A DNA stretch of 64,000 nucleotides from Leucaena leucocephala (Eukaryota > Streptophyta > Magnoliopsida > Fabales > Fabaceae): positions 17,317,989 to 17,381,988 of the forward strand of contig CM073537.1 in assembly GCA_037074615.1 (NCBI GenBank), read 5' to 3'. Both the position numbers and the translations under genes were made by a program. Positions within the stretch are counted from its first letter, which is position 1; the number at the start of each line of letters is the position of its first letter. A model generated the notes under the pieces. The model made no database searches. It was not told the origin of the DNA and saw nothing but the letters and a program-made list of their open reading frames with translations. Positions 12,199 to 22,947 of this stretch are shown here, one piece after another.

Positions 12199-12369
12199 AA
12201 AATCACCGGGCTATTCAATGCTGTTCCGTTTCCGGTTTCTCAGATTGGTGCTGGAATTCATGTTTCCGAGACAAAGCTCCGTTTCGCATCGAGGGTGTTT
12301 GCACAGAAGAACAGAGAAACAGAGGATGGAGACGAAGAAGTTGTCTTCTCTTTCATATACTTCTGGTAG
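12199..12369 (+). pseudogene. Possible gene relic, unrecognised
   Basis: A GC-richer island (about 12185-12660) stands out from very AT-rich flanks. One plus-strand frame, open from 12199 to a TAG at 12367-12369, reads with protein-like composition: PFPVSQIGAGIHVSETKLRF, then a DGDEEVVFSFIYFW end. There is no ATG in good context at its start, and a stop lies immediately upstream. It may be the last exon or a relic of a gene I cannot name. Alternatively it is transcribed 3' flank of the minus-strand gene at 12657-12860. Another overlapping frame (12191-12418) starts with ATG but looks less protein-like. Confidence 0.25.
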
Positions 12370-12656
12370 TGCCTATCAACAGAACAAGAGTCGAACTACA
12401 ATTGGCAAAAGGATTTAAGCAGGGGAAGAAAACAGAAAGAGAGAAATCGGAATCTCCCGCATGTTCAATCAATCGATGGGTAACAATCAAGACAAACAAT
12501 CTCAACGGCAATCAAAAACCCTCGCCAAAATTAGCTAACAAAGACAGATTCATTTATAACTTCCGAATCCCTACTCATATACACATGAAAAAGGCGATCC
12601 CGTTGATGTTGCAGAAGCTTTCAGAAAACCTCAGATCAGTTCAGATTTCCCGGCGG

Positions 12657-12860
12657 CTAGTAAAAGAGTTCTAACCGTTTAGAACAAAGAGTGCAGAAAT
12701 ACTTGCGTTTGATCTTGAAACACATGGGAAGGAAACAGAGTCGCCACTGAATCTCGACGTCGACGGCTTCGACCTTGCCGGCGCAGTAAGGGCAAGAACC
12801 AGGGGCTTTTTGCCGTCCGAGCTCTTTGTGTTCTTCGTCGTAGATATAGACGAACCACAT
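12657..12860 (-). CDS. Small CxxC...CxxC putative zinc-binding protein
   Basis: This is a single-exon, 67-residue protein starting MWFVYIYDEEHKELGRQ. It has two cysteine pairs, CPYC (residues 23-26) and CTLC (about 56-59), separated by a conserved-looking basic and aromatic stretch (CFLPMCFKIKRKYF). Two CxxC knuckles at this spacing suggest a zinc-ribbon fold. From memory, very similar short proteins occur across flowering plants, mostly annotated as uncharacterised and sometimes by mistake as a tRNA synthetase; I know no experimental function. A TATAAATA box on the minus strand (12979-12986) lies 119 bases upstream of the ATG and fits this start. No signal peptide or membrane segment is present. 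Frames on both strands overlapping it are shadows. Confidence 0.72.
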   Translation of the reverse strand: MWFVYIYDEEHKELGRQKAPGSCPYCAGKVEAVDVEIQWRLCFLPMCFKIKRKYFCTLCSKRLELFY

Positions 12861-12978
12861 TTTTCTCCTGCAACTTGCTCCGGTTGTGTTGTCCGTGAAG
12901 GAGATGTGAAATGGGGTCCTGGTGGGGGTAGGCTTGGAATGAAGGAGGAGGCAACAGGCAAGTATGTCATGAGGAGCT

Positions 12979-12986
12979 TATTTATA
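12979..12986 (-). promoter_or_regulatory. TATA box of the CxxC protein gene
   Basis: Read on the minus strand, this is TATAAATA inside TGTCTATAAATAAGC. It implies transcription starting near 12950 and a leader of about 90 bases before the ATG at 12860. Confidence 0.6.
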
Positions 12987-13435
12987 GACAGGGCGGTTTG
13001 GGGGTTGCTTCCTCCGTCTTCTTTTTTTCTACGAATATTCTCTCATCCCAATCGTATACAGTATTTAAGCAGAATTAAAAAAAGTCAATAAAATATACAG
13101 AAACTTGTGGCCCCACGATAAGAAACTAGTTTTTTAATATATTATTGTCTCGTTTTTATTTTACATGACCGGGTGAATCTGAATCCCGTACCTTGTATAG
13201 TTCTGTGGAATAACAAAGAAAGGAGTAGTTGTATTATTTATCACATTCCATATTTGTTGATAATTTTGTATTAATATATGGATCGAACTTACTTTTTTTT
13301 TTATATACAAATTAACTGTGGGTAATGCCTTTAAAAATTCTAAAAAATATATAATAATAGGTGTGAAAAACAACTTCACCTCTGTTGGCAAAAAAAAAAA
13401 AATCAAATATTTTTTTTATTTGAAATGAGCTAAGT

Positions 13436-13506
13436 CGGATCTGGATTCTGGTTACAGGCGTCGCATGCTATGCGTGGAGTTGAGCCACGCATGGGATCCA
13501 GATCCC
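13436..13506. repeat. GC-rich two-stage hairpin
   Basis: Outer arms GGATCTGGAT (13437-13446) and ATCCAGATCC (13496-13505) pair perfectly. Inner arms ATGCGTGG (13470-13477) and CCACGCAT (13485-13492) close around a 7-base loop. It is much more GC-rich than its surroundings. Function unknown; it could be a remnant of a foldback transposon end. Confidence 0.7.
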
Positions 13507-14699
13507 GCTGAATCAGCCTTATGGATTGGACATTGGACCACCGCTGTATTCATGGGACATTTTTGTCAAAGTTTAAATCCTGCTTCTTTTAATATAAAAT
13601 TTTTATTAATAGATAATTTATAATTATAAAAAAAAATTAAAAATCCCCCTCTTTTTCTTAAGTTATTGTTTGGTTAGGGAGTTTTTAGAGAGAAATATAG
13701 TAAAAAGTAGGTATAAATTTGTTTGGTTAAAAAAAATAGAAGGGGAGAGAAGTTAAAATTTTTGTGTTTTTGTGGTTATCCCCCCTTCTTTACCTCCTAT
13801 CTAAAATTGGGAATTTTTGCATAGGAGAAAATTGTTTCACTCATCTTGATAAATTTATTTTATTCTTTTAAAATTCTAATAATATCCTCCTATTCCACTG
13901 CCATCTTGTCTGCTAATATGAAAAGAAATTACCACAACATGCGTGTATAGGCATTTACAAGCTGTAAATCTATCATATTGGTTGGACTTACATGACAAAT
14001 ACATTGATATATCCATTATCCAGTGTGGTGGGCATCATCGTAAAGTGCTAATACTGTTGCGCCACGATCACTAAGAATTAGAAGGTATATATTTTTTAAT
14101 AAACGAAGTAAGAACTCATGAAAAAAAAAAAAGACATGCAGCGGCATATATATATATATATAATGAGATATACCTAAATGAGATATAATGTTAAAATTTT
14201 ATAAAGATTTTTTAATTTTTTAATTTTATCATATATATATATAAATGAGGTAATTTTGTTTAAGATTTATAAATTAAAAAATAATAATTTTAATATAAAT
14301 ATTATAAATAAAAAGTAAATAAATTTAAATAAAGAGAAAGATATATTTATCAATTTTTAATTAACTTCTCTCTTTTTTTTTTAAATTAAATAAAAAATAT
14401 CATCTCTTTTCTTTTACTTTTATACTTATAATTTTTTTTATCTTTCCTTACCCACTCTTAAAATTAACTTAGACTATCATCTCCTCCGTTGAAATAATCA
14501 TAGCCTTAAAGTAAAACAGCGCACATTGTATCTGCTGTGATTACGTGAGCAGGTCCGACAATAAAACGAATTAAGTATAGATAAATTCTCGAGGCTGTGC
14601 CCTCAAGAATACTGTCAAGGAAAATAAATAAATAAATAAATAAATATAATATTTAATTAAATAAAAAAATTATATAATACCTAATACTTTAATTTTATT
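13507..14699. other. Gene-free AT-rich DNA
   Basis: I see no gene. There is a (TA)n microsatellite at about 14146-14163 and a (TAAA)n run at about 14625-14645. The segment 13671-13830 holds GTTTGGTTA-type runs reminiscent of MITE termini, but no paired end was found. Confidence 0.4.
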
Positions 14700-15040
14700 T
14701 TTTATACACGTCTAGTATTCTAATATTATTTATAATACAATTCGATCCATAATCTTTTTAATTTAGTATAATTTTACCTCTAATTTTTTTAATTTAATAT
14801 AATTTTACACATAATTTTATTACTCAAGTACTATAAATTATACTAAATTAAAAAGATTATTTATAATATAATTTTACCCATAATTTTTTTAATTTGGTAT
14901 AATTTTGTATATAATTTTATTACTCAAATACTAATAATTATACTAAATTAAAAAGATTATAGATCAAATTGTACTAAATTAAAAAAATTATAGGTAAAAT
15001 TATACTATAAATAATATTATAATACTGGACGAATATGATA
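14700..15040. mobile_element. Foldback MITE-like element
   Basis: Arms beginning CGTCTAGTATTCTAATATTA (left, from about 14709) and the complement of AATATTATAATACTGGACG (right, to about 15031) define a long imperfect inverted repeat. The interior is built of repeated inverted blocks of TTTTTAATTTAGTATAATTT with an apparent internal duplication. It carries no coding sequence. The same internal blocks occur at 6215-6425. Confidence 0.55.
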
Positions 15041-15870
15041 CATAATAAATAAGATCATAATATGACCTTTAATAAAATACTCCAATCCTACTTCAATGCT
15101 CTGTGATTAATACAGGCACTTGAAAGCGTGGTCTGAGTTTCGTCTGGTCACGTAAAAACGATACAAGCGCCCACTGCATTTGCTAATTCCCTTTCATCAC
15201 AGTGAATTCCCTTAAATAAAATAAATTAGTCATGAATAAATCGTGACATGCAAGCTTCAAACTTGCAATTGAAGTAACAAAGTGTAAAACCTGACTATCA
15301 ATAAAATTAATAATTCAATATTGAGTAAAATGATCCTGGGTGCTTCTGAGAAAATATATAGAAATATACAAATTGATACCCCTAATGGGTTCGGTTTAAA
15401 TGTACTTTAATATATAACATTTCTTCTCTTCCTTTTCTGCCCAATTAATATCTTATACTTTAAAATGTATATTTTGTGGCTGTTTGATTTCTTTTGAAAT
15501 TATAGTTTTAAAAGTATTTTTTTGCATGATCCAAAATTAAACAAGTAGCAATCAAATATTTAGAAGAGTTTTTAAAGTAAATTATAATTTTAGATAAGTT
15601 GATGGGAACAACTTATGAATTACAAAAGTGATTTTGAGCTATATAGTGATTATTTTGACCATGTATTTTTTTATTATTTTATCCTATATACTTTCTGATA
15701 ATTTTTTTATAAAAAAATTATTATAATAATAACTATCCAAATATTTATTTATTCATAATCATTTTTTTAAAATTATTTTCCATAATCACTTATAAATTTT
15801 TTTTTTCATAGACTCTTCCCTATCAGCTAAGTCAAAAGCTCAAATTGAGTGGCACTTAACAAGCCAAATT
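15041..15870. other. Gene-free DNA with a degenerate MITE-like stretch
   Basis: No gene is visible. About 15478-15830 has GGCTGTTTGATT near one end and the runs ATCCAAATATTTATTTATTC and CATAATCACTTATAA near the other, resembling the interior and ends of the TTA-flanked MITE family, but the termini are lost. Confidence 0.35.
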
Positions 15871-15879
15871 AAAACATGG

Positions 15880-16029
15880 CTACTTCCGGGGAAAGTAAAA
15901 ACAAACAGAAAACAAAACTAAGTCATTACAACCGGTGCAAGGATCATCAGCATCTATGCTCAAAAGACCCATAGCTCTATTTAAAGCTTTTTTCGCTAGA
16001 GCATCTATCATATAGTTTGAGTCTCTGCA
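15880..16029 (-). pseudogene. LINE RNase H relic
   Basis: On the minus strand an open 49-codon stretch starts CRDSNYMIDALAKKALNRA. It matches the end of the RNase H-like domain (RVT_3 type) common at the C-terminus of plant LINE ORF2, where the usual form is H..REAN..ADALAK.A. It then runs to a stop at 15880-15882. No flanking LINE reverse transcriptase is recognisable here, so it is an isolated fragment. Confidence 0.6.
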
Positions 16030-17271
16030 ATTATATTAATATATGGACGGTATTAAATAAGTTTAAGGAATCTAATGATACTAATTAACTGTGTTCTGCA
16101 ATCTAAGAAGTTGATGAAACATATATTGGATTAGTTTACTTTAAAAAAATATATAATTAATGAAAACGGCTGGCTTCATAATAATGTGCATGTGTACTGT
16201 GTAGTTTAATATATATGCCAGAGTAAGATATCTTAATCAATTTTGTTCCTGCCAACCTCAAGAACATTTCTAGATCGGATGTCGTCTATTATGTCTGCCT
16301 AGCAGCCAATTGACACTTTGTTTTTTTTTTTTTTTTTAAATAGAATAAATTTTATATTCTTATCTAATAAAGATATCGTGTAGTTCAACGACACCATCAT
16401 AACTTCAAATATTTAATTAATGCTCCATTTGGTTGGGATTGAATTGGACAGTTCACTGTAGAGAAGAGAAAGGTAACGGGAAAGGTCTCTAACTTCTAAA
16501 TTTCTAATCATGAATTGTGTGTTTGGTAGGTAGAAATCTTTTTATTTGAATTGGCCCTTTATTATCAGATTTGTTAATTTTAATTTATACCTTGTGGAAT
16601 TGCATTTTATAAAAAAAAAATGCATGCTTGTGAAAACGGTTTGAAGTGAAACAAAGTAGATTCCACAAAGTTCTTGAAAATTTATAAATTATAATTAACC
16701 ATTTGTTACTTTTAAGGATGGATGTGCATAACAGATCAAACTATAAGGCTTAATTTAAACAAAAATAAACTATAAGGACCTAATTTAAAACTAATTGATT
16801 TTTTCTAATATTTATTTGTATTTTATTGGTTTTTTTAAAAAAATTAAATATGCTAAAATATTTGAAAACATTTTATTTCAATGAAGAATTTATTTCATAA
16901 AAAGTTCAATGGATGATGGATATATTTTTTAAATTTCTATTAAGGATAACGTGACTATGGGTTCATTTTTTATTTTTCATACAACAAAATAAAAGATTTA
17001 TAATATAATATCTCTTATTTTTCATTTCATCAATGTTTGAAAATGATTTCATAGCTATAAGATGGTTTGTTATTGATAACTAAGGGAATTATTAATTTAA
17101 AATATTTTTACAAATTGAAGGAATTAAAATCGAACATTTGCTTTAATTGAACATGTAAAACTATTTTAACACACACATACAGAAGATATCATTATGAAAT
17201 TAAGTTTCACTAATTGGATGGAGCCAAGTATGACCATGAAAAAGAAAGAGAAGAAAAAGTCTTCAAGATCC

Positions 17272-17276
<5 letters not shown>

Positions 17277-17311
<35 letters not shown>
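17277..17311. repeat. (AC)n microsatellite
   Basis: About 17 AC dinucleotides run directly into a short AT run. It is likely length-polymorphic. Confidence 0.95.
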
Positions 17312-17318
<7 letters not shown>

Positions 17319-17929
17319 TTGATCAGTGACAATAATCGCCAACACATCAGTAAATTATAGTTATTTTTTTTGCCAGAAAATTTAAAAGTTATATTTTACA
17401 GTCTTATGTAGGATTATTGATGTTGGTGAAAATTCTGGTTGGCTTTCATCAAATGTATCGCACACTGAATTAATAAAAAAAAGAAAAATTAATTAACGTG
17501 ATGTAAATGTTTGACTAAAACAAATAATAAATAAATAAATAAATTCATAGAATTATCTAAGAACAATTTTTTAATTTGAATAATATAGCTATCCAAACGT
17601 TATTGGGTTTGAACAGAATATAAAACTGAGAAAGTGTCTCGTTTTTCTTTTCCCTCTATTTTCCTGGCGGCGGGCAGGAAATTGCTTGGAAAAAGAGAGA
17701 CGACCAAAAATGGTTGACTGGTCTAAAAGGGCAAAAAAGAGAGCAAAGAATTCTATATATATGGAGGCTCACCAATAATAATATAATATTAATCACGTTT
17801 TTCTAATTAATTATCAAGTGTGAACAGGTAAATAAATTCAACGGGGCTGTTAAATCAAACTTTTATCTTGCCCATCACGTTTATATATCTTTACAGAAAT
17901 CAACTTCACTATTCACGTATGCTTAACAA

Positions 17930-17963
17930 ACATCACACACACACACGCGCGCGCGTGTGATGT
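17930..17963. repeat. Alternating purine-pyrimidine palindrome
   Basis: The order is (CA)n, (CG)n, (TG)n with palindromic arms ACATCACAC and GTGTGATGT. Alternating CA/CG steps of this length favour Z-DNA, and the palindrome can also extrude a cruciform. Confidence 0.9.
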
Positions 17964-18532
17964 GCTATACAGTAATTTAAATTTTACTTTAATTTTGCCA
18001 AGAATGATAGAATAATTTAAAAAATAGTCCTCATTATATATTGCAATTTTAGAGGGGCAAAAAAGGTTTGAAATTTAACATTGAAAATTCGGCCAACAAA
18101 TTCATGGGGGACTCTAAGTGCCCTCGTGTGTAATTTTATATATAATCGTTGATCTACAATTAGCTGGGCTCAATTTATTTTGATCTTTTTGGCAAAAAAA
18201 TTATTTCGATCATAGTAATAAAAAAATTGATTACTTAATTGCGTTTGTAATTATCTAATAGTTAAGAAAATGTTATTTTACAATAGAATTAATCAAATAG
18301 TTTTCTTTTCTTTTAAGAAAAATTGATTAAAAATATATGTTTAAAATTTTTATTAGCTATAAAAATTTTGTGCAATTCATCTTTAATATATATAACCCTT
18401 TTTTAATTTTATGTGTCCTATCTTTAAATTTAGATATTTTGACTAATAAAATATTTAGACATATATTTTTAACCAATCTTTCATCTCTTTTATTAAAGGG
18501 CATTAGGTTAGCTTTTCTTCTATGTTATACAA

Positions 18533-18990
18533 AGTGTGTGTTTGGATAAAATTTTAAAAAAAGACTTATAAAAAAAGAATTTTTGTATAACTTATAAAAA
18601 ATGATTTTTAGAGAAGAGTTTATAAAAAAAATAGTTTTATATAAATAAGTGTTCAGATAATTATTACTAAAAGGGGTTTTATAATTAGAAAATTATTAAA
18701 AAAATATATATGAGAGATGAGATAGGGTAAAAAAGATAGAGAAGAGAGAAGAAATTGTGAAAAAGATAGAAGAGAGATGAGAGATAGTGAAAAAGATAGA
18801 AGAGAGAGGAGAGTGGAGAGATGTTAGAAAATATAGAGAAGAGAGAAGAGAGGAGAGAGGGTGAAAGAAAAAGTAAGGGTAAAATAGTAATTGAATAATT
18901 CATAAACTCTTTTACTGTTCCAAAAATTACTCTGACTAATTTATCTGAAATTATAGTTTGATCTAAATTTATATGACAGTTTATTTTAAA
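18533..18990 (+). mobile_element. Degenerate MITE of the TTA-flanked family
   Basis: It starts GTGTGTGTTTGGATAAAAT and holds the family's purine-rich core (about 18710-18870, GAGAGA with AAAAAGATAGA steps) and an AGTAAGGGTAAAATAGTAAT run also seen in copies 2-4. The right end is unclear, so the boundary is approximate. Confidence 0.5.
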
Positions 18991-20419
18991 ATTTTATCAA
19001 ATTAAAATTAATCTAGTGGTAAAATAAATAGGCCCAAAGTTCAACGAACAAATCACATTATTTATACTTTTGCGAATAATAATGTAATTGATATAAATTG
19101 TACTGTCTTATATATTGGTATTAGGGCCGAAGAGAAAGAAGTGAAAAGAGGGGCCGAAGAAAGACTCTGTTGAGTCTGTTCCACCCGTACTATATATATC
19201 AAGAAAAAGTGCCTTTTAAATTAAGGATGAAGCAAAATGACAATAATTTATTTGTCAAAAAAAAAAAAAACTTGTGAATTGCTCAAAGTTTCACATTGTT
19301 GTTTATTTTTTTGAGCCACCCATATTGGATCGAATTCAATGGCTTTTCATGGCAAACTAACCAAGTTAGGGATAATTAGTACATAACTTAATCTCTTAAC
19401 TATTATGTCTTCCGGGTTTAAATAAAGCCGTATGCATAAAAAATATTTTATTAATAGAGACAAAATCTATTTTGATAATCTCCATATTTTAAAATGAGTA
19501 GTTTCTAACTATAGGGAATACTAGATAGATTTTATAGAAAAAAAAAATAAGAACATGGGATGACAACTAATTTCCGGGAGACTCGGCCCAAAAAAATGAA
19601 AAAGCAATTTTTTTTCCCAACATTGAAGTGATCAGGGTCTTACCAGGAAATTTGGAGAAATGGTATCTTTTGTATGTTTTTGGGGGTCAACCGGGGGAAC
19701 GGCATCCATACTAAGTTTCTAACCATTGTTTTTTTTTTTTTGCAGAGAACAGAGATAACGAAACGGATAATCCAGTTTGAACTGTGGAAAACAATGAGGG
19801 AGTCACCTACAAAGTGGGCCTTTTTGGGCCCATAATGGCCTAAAAGGCATTGGATATGACCCCCGATCTATAATGTCGGTCCATGAGTCCATTAACTAAG
19901 GACATGATAATCAAGAATTCTGAATTCAAGAAGAAGATTTAATCGTTTTTAAGGAGAGCATGAATCTGAAAATTACGATTCTAATAAACGTAACTTATGA
20001 AATTAAAATTCAAACGCTCAAGAATCTTGCAATTACAATTTCAGCTTCGTCTATCCTTTTGAATTTACATGTATATATACACCCACATTCTTAGGGACTG
20101 TTCTCTTTCCAAGGAAGTTTGACTCAAGTTGATTAGTCACCCAAAGTAATAAGTTGCTTTCTCCTCCTTGCTTATGCAGGGATGGTTCATCTGGATCTCA
20201 AAGCATGAAGCACGAGGGAATCAGTCCACCGGAAAAATTCTGTGGCAAAAGCATCCACTCCTGTATGCTGAGACCTAAGGAAGGATAGATGTAGCGGAAT
20301 TTACTCATAGGAGCCCGTATCTTAAAAAGATACAGTTTTCTTAGTTACTCAGAATTATTGAGCATGCTAAGCTCCAATCTCTTTAAAACACACTCAATCC
20401 ATCATACAATTATTCTCTA
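18991..20419. other. Gene-free DNA
   Basis: No gene is recognised. The segment 20100-20420 is GC-richer and directly precedes the RNase H reading frame that Copia-1 interrupts, so it may be more of the same LINE relic, but I cannot read a domain in it. Confidence 0.35.
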
Positions 20420-20439
20420 AATAGGTCTGATGGTTGTTT
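20420..20439 (+). pseudogene. 5' stub of a LINE RNase H frame split by Copia-1
   Basis: The last bases before the left LTR read (N)RSDGCF, the catalytic start of an RVT_3-type RNase H (usual form NTDGS/C). The frame resumes after the right LTR at 27372, proving that Copia-1 landed inside a LINE RNase H domain. Confidence 0.6.
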
Positions 20440-20917
20440 TGTGAGATATTTATTATATTATATAACTTATTTAGATATTAATTAAGATAATTAATAAATA
20501 TTTTTGAGTATAATTCGTAGTCATTAGGATCCAATCTAAGGTGGGTTAGTGACTCAGTTTATTTAAAATTAATTTTCTGATGGTGAAAATTAACAATCAA
20601 CAATTCAGTTTATTGTATGACTGTTTTCTGAATCCAGAGCGAGACCTAATTTCTCAACTCCCTCTCGAAGTTTTCTTATTGGTGACGACAGTTCACAAAT
20701 TGTCATTACTGTGCCTAATCATCAGTTGGAAGAGTCTGTCGATTATCTGACATTCTTTCTTGATTCACAGGGGTCTCAGGTTTGTTCCAGTTCTTCTCAA
20801 ATCTAGATTAATAGAGCTAATAGCAAGAGGTAATTTTAAGTTTTCATTGCATCTTATATTTGTGTATATGATAATCTAGAGTGATTATTTGGCATTTAAG
20901 ATGTTTATTTTTTAACA
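20440..20917 (+). repeat. Copia-1 5' LTR
   Basis: The 478-bp left LTR has the canonical TG...CA ends and aligns end to end with 26894-27371 without a net length difference. Many differences are C/T or G/A, consistent with decay of methylated cytosines. Confidence 0.93.
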
Positions 20918-21366
20918 TAACCTAGTTTAATATCACTTTTGTCTTACTTATTGATCTTTAATTCTCATGATTAATAATATGAGATAGAATATTGGATATA
21001 GAGACCTTTAGAGATTATAATTTATTTTATTTTGATATTTTGACCATCTTGTGTATATGGGAGAGAGATTATAAAATTAACCAAAGAGCCAAGAGAGAGA
21101 TCTCTTTAATATCCACGAGAGAGAAAGTCATGATGAGGCCTACAATGATTGGAGAGTTCAACGCAGAGCAACATGTGGTATTGTTTGTTCCAGCAAGGGC
21201 GTTGATTGGAGGTAATGGAAGTCTCTTGAGAATGTTGGCAGAACTCTGAGGAAAATCAGCGTTGTTGCCTTCCGTACCATCATGCTTCACGGTGATCGGC
21301 GTCAGTCAACAACTTTAGAGATGAAAGAGACGGTTAGGGTTTGTTAGCTTCAGCATCTGAAAAGTT

Positions 21367-21920
21367 CTGGGCTGCCTACGCTTTTTTTGGGCCTTTATTA
21401 TTATCTTTTTTTTAAAAAATTCAGATTGGGCTTTCTGCAAATTTTGGGCCATCTGTTATTTATTTTTTTATTTAACAGATTGGGCCTAGTATTTTTTGGG
21501 CCATCAACTGTTCATTTTTTTGAAAATTGCAGAATGGGCCGTGATGCGTTCTGGGCCTATTATAATTTTTTCTGAAAAACTTTTCTGGACCATTGCTGTT
21601 TGGGCTGTCTCAATTTTTTTGTGAAAGGCAACCTGCTGGGCCAGATTAATTTTGGGCCGATAGAAATAATTTTTTTTAGAGTCTTCTGGGCTTCCTGTAT
21701 TTTTTGGGCCATCTATATATTTTTTAGAAGCATATTGGGCCCTACATTTTTGGGCTGAACAAAACATTTTTATTGTTTTGTTTTGTTTTTTGCTTTATAG
21801 ACTTGTGTTTTGGGCCTGAATTTTTTATTTTTATTTTTGGAAATTCATTTTGGGCTTTGTTTTAGATATTTGTGTATGAGCCATTTGGTTTTATTTCTAG
21901 AAAATTATTTTTGGCCATTC
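21367..21920 (+). repeat. Periodic TGGGCC plus poly-T repeat
   Basis: About nine imperfect units of roughly 50-60 bases each start with a TTTTTGGGCC-like block, then a spacer, a T run and a second TGGGCC/TGGGCT. The motif is the TGGGCC (site II-like) element of many plant promoters, but here it recurs as a degenerate tandem array in the transposon's leader. Confidence 0.75.
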
Positions 21921-22219
21921 GATTTGATTTTTCAGAACATTTTAATTATTATTACATGCACTGTAAATATTTAAATTAATTTTTCTATTATTTTTTTTAG
22001 AAAAGGTGTTTACAAATTTAATTTTTTTATGTTATTTAATTGCCTATTTTGTAAATTAATTGTTCTTTTGGCAATTATTTTAACTATTTAATTTTTATAA
22101 AAACCTTTTGAGTTGAAATTAATTTATTAAATATTTTTTTGGTGCATGAAATAGTGGGAGAATTTAAATTAAATTATTTAGTCACATTTGTTGATTAAAT
22201 TAATTTATTAAATACTCTA

Positions 22220-22672
22220 TTAAGTTGTGCATATTTGGAGTTATATGCACGTAAGTGATATTTGTGATTAGCATGCACCTTTGTGAGGAGTAGCCACAGT
22301 ATCCTCATTTGTTGAATTTCCTTGCATGCAATAATTAATTACATATGGATTTAAAATATCACTTGTAATTAAATATATAGTTTTTATTTATCTTTGCCCC
22401 AGACAGATATTTCATAATTGTACATTTAATTAGGGAAGAATTAATTGCTCCATCACGTTGTGCATATTTGAATTTTTAATACATATAAATGATATTTGTG
22501 ATTAACGTGCAATTCCTTGAGGAGTAGCCACAACATCCTCGTTTATTGAATTTGTTGCACGCATTCATTAATCACATATATATTTAAAATATCAATTGTA
22601 ATTAAATGTATAGCTATGATTTATCTTTACCCACAGGTAGATATCTCATAATTATACATTTAATTAGGGTGG
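22220..22672 (+). repeat. Imperfect tandem duplication of about 220 bp in the leader
   Basis: About 22220-22437 and 22452-22672 share TTGTGCATATTTG, GATATTTGTGATTA, GAGGAGTAGCCACA, ATCCTC.TTT.TTGAATTT, TTAAAATATCA.TTGTAATTA and ATAATT.TACATTTAATTAGG in the same order. A short fragment (about 22700-22830, TTTGCCCACAGATAGACAT) hints at a third partial unit. Confidence 0.85.
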
Positions 22673-22947
22673 GATAGAATGACCTTGTTATTTTCTAAGT
22701 ACCCCACAGGTATTAGAAAATTATAAATACGTTCTAGTTCCATCACTTGAGATAAATACATGCTATGCTAATGTCTTTGCCCACAGATAGACATTGGTGA
22801 TACGTATTTATATTGCTTGCATGCTACATTTGAGATAAGCATGCATATATGGCACAGTGACTTGTGATTGCTTCAATTTTTACTCGTGAGCCTATTTGTA
22901 TATTTGTCTGTTTTCATTTTGCAGATCCAATTACTACCCCCAGGATT

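Larger units (their letters stand above)
16030..18530. other. Gene-free AT-rich DNA with microsatellites
   Basis: I find no gene. The stretch holds a T run at 16320-16337, an (AC)n microsatellite at 17277-17311, a short (TAAA)n run near 17528 and the alternating CA/CG/TG palindrome at 17930-17963. Confidence 0.4.
20918..22863 (+). other. Copia-1 leader of 1.9 kb with two kinds of internal repeat
   Basis: This is untranslated leader between the left LTR and gag, unusually long for a Copia element. A GC-richer stretch at about 21120-21360 has an open frame (MMRPTMIGEFNAEQH...) that I do not recognise and could be captured DNA. From about 21367 to 21920 TGGGCC/TTGGGCC recurs with poly-T, and at 22220-22672 a 220-bp segment is imperfectly duplicated. 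Confidence 0.6.

Noticed and set aside
12671..12970. Overlapping minus-strand frames of 91-99 residues over the CxxC gene
   Set aside because: They start upstream or in other frames, lack conserved motifs and overlap the better-supported CxxC frame.
22864..22947. Upstream extension of Copia-1 gag (MIASIFTREPICIFVCFHF)
   Set aside because: It is AT-rich leader sequence. The conserved gag opening starts at the ATG at 22948.
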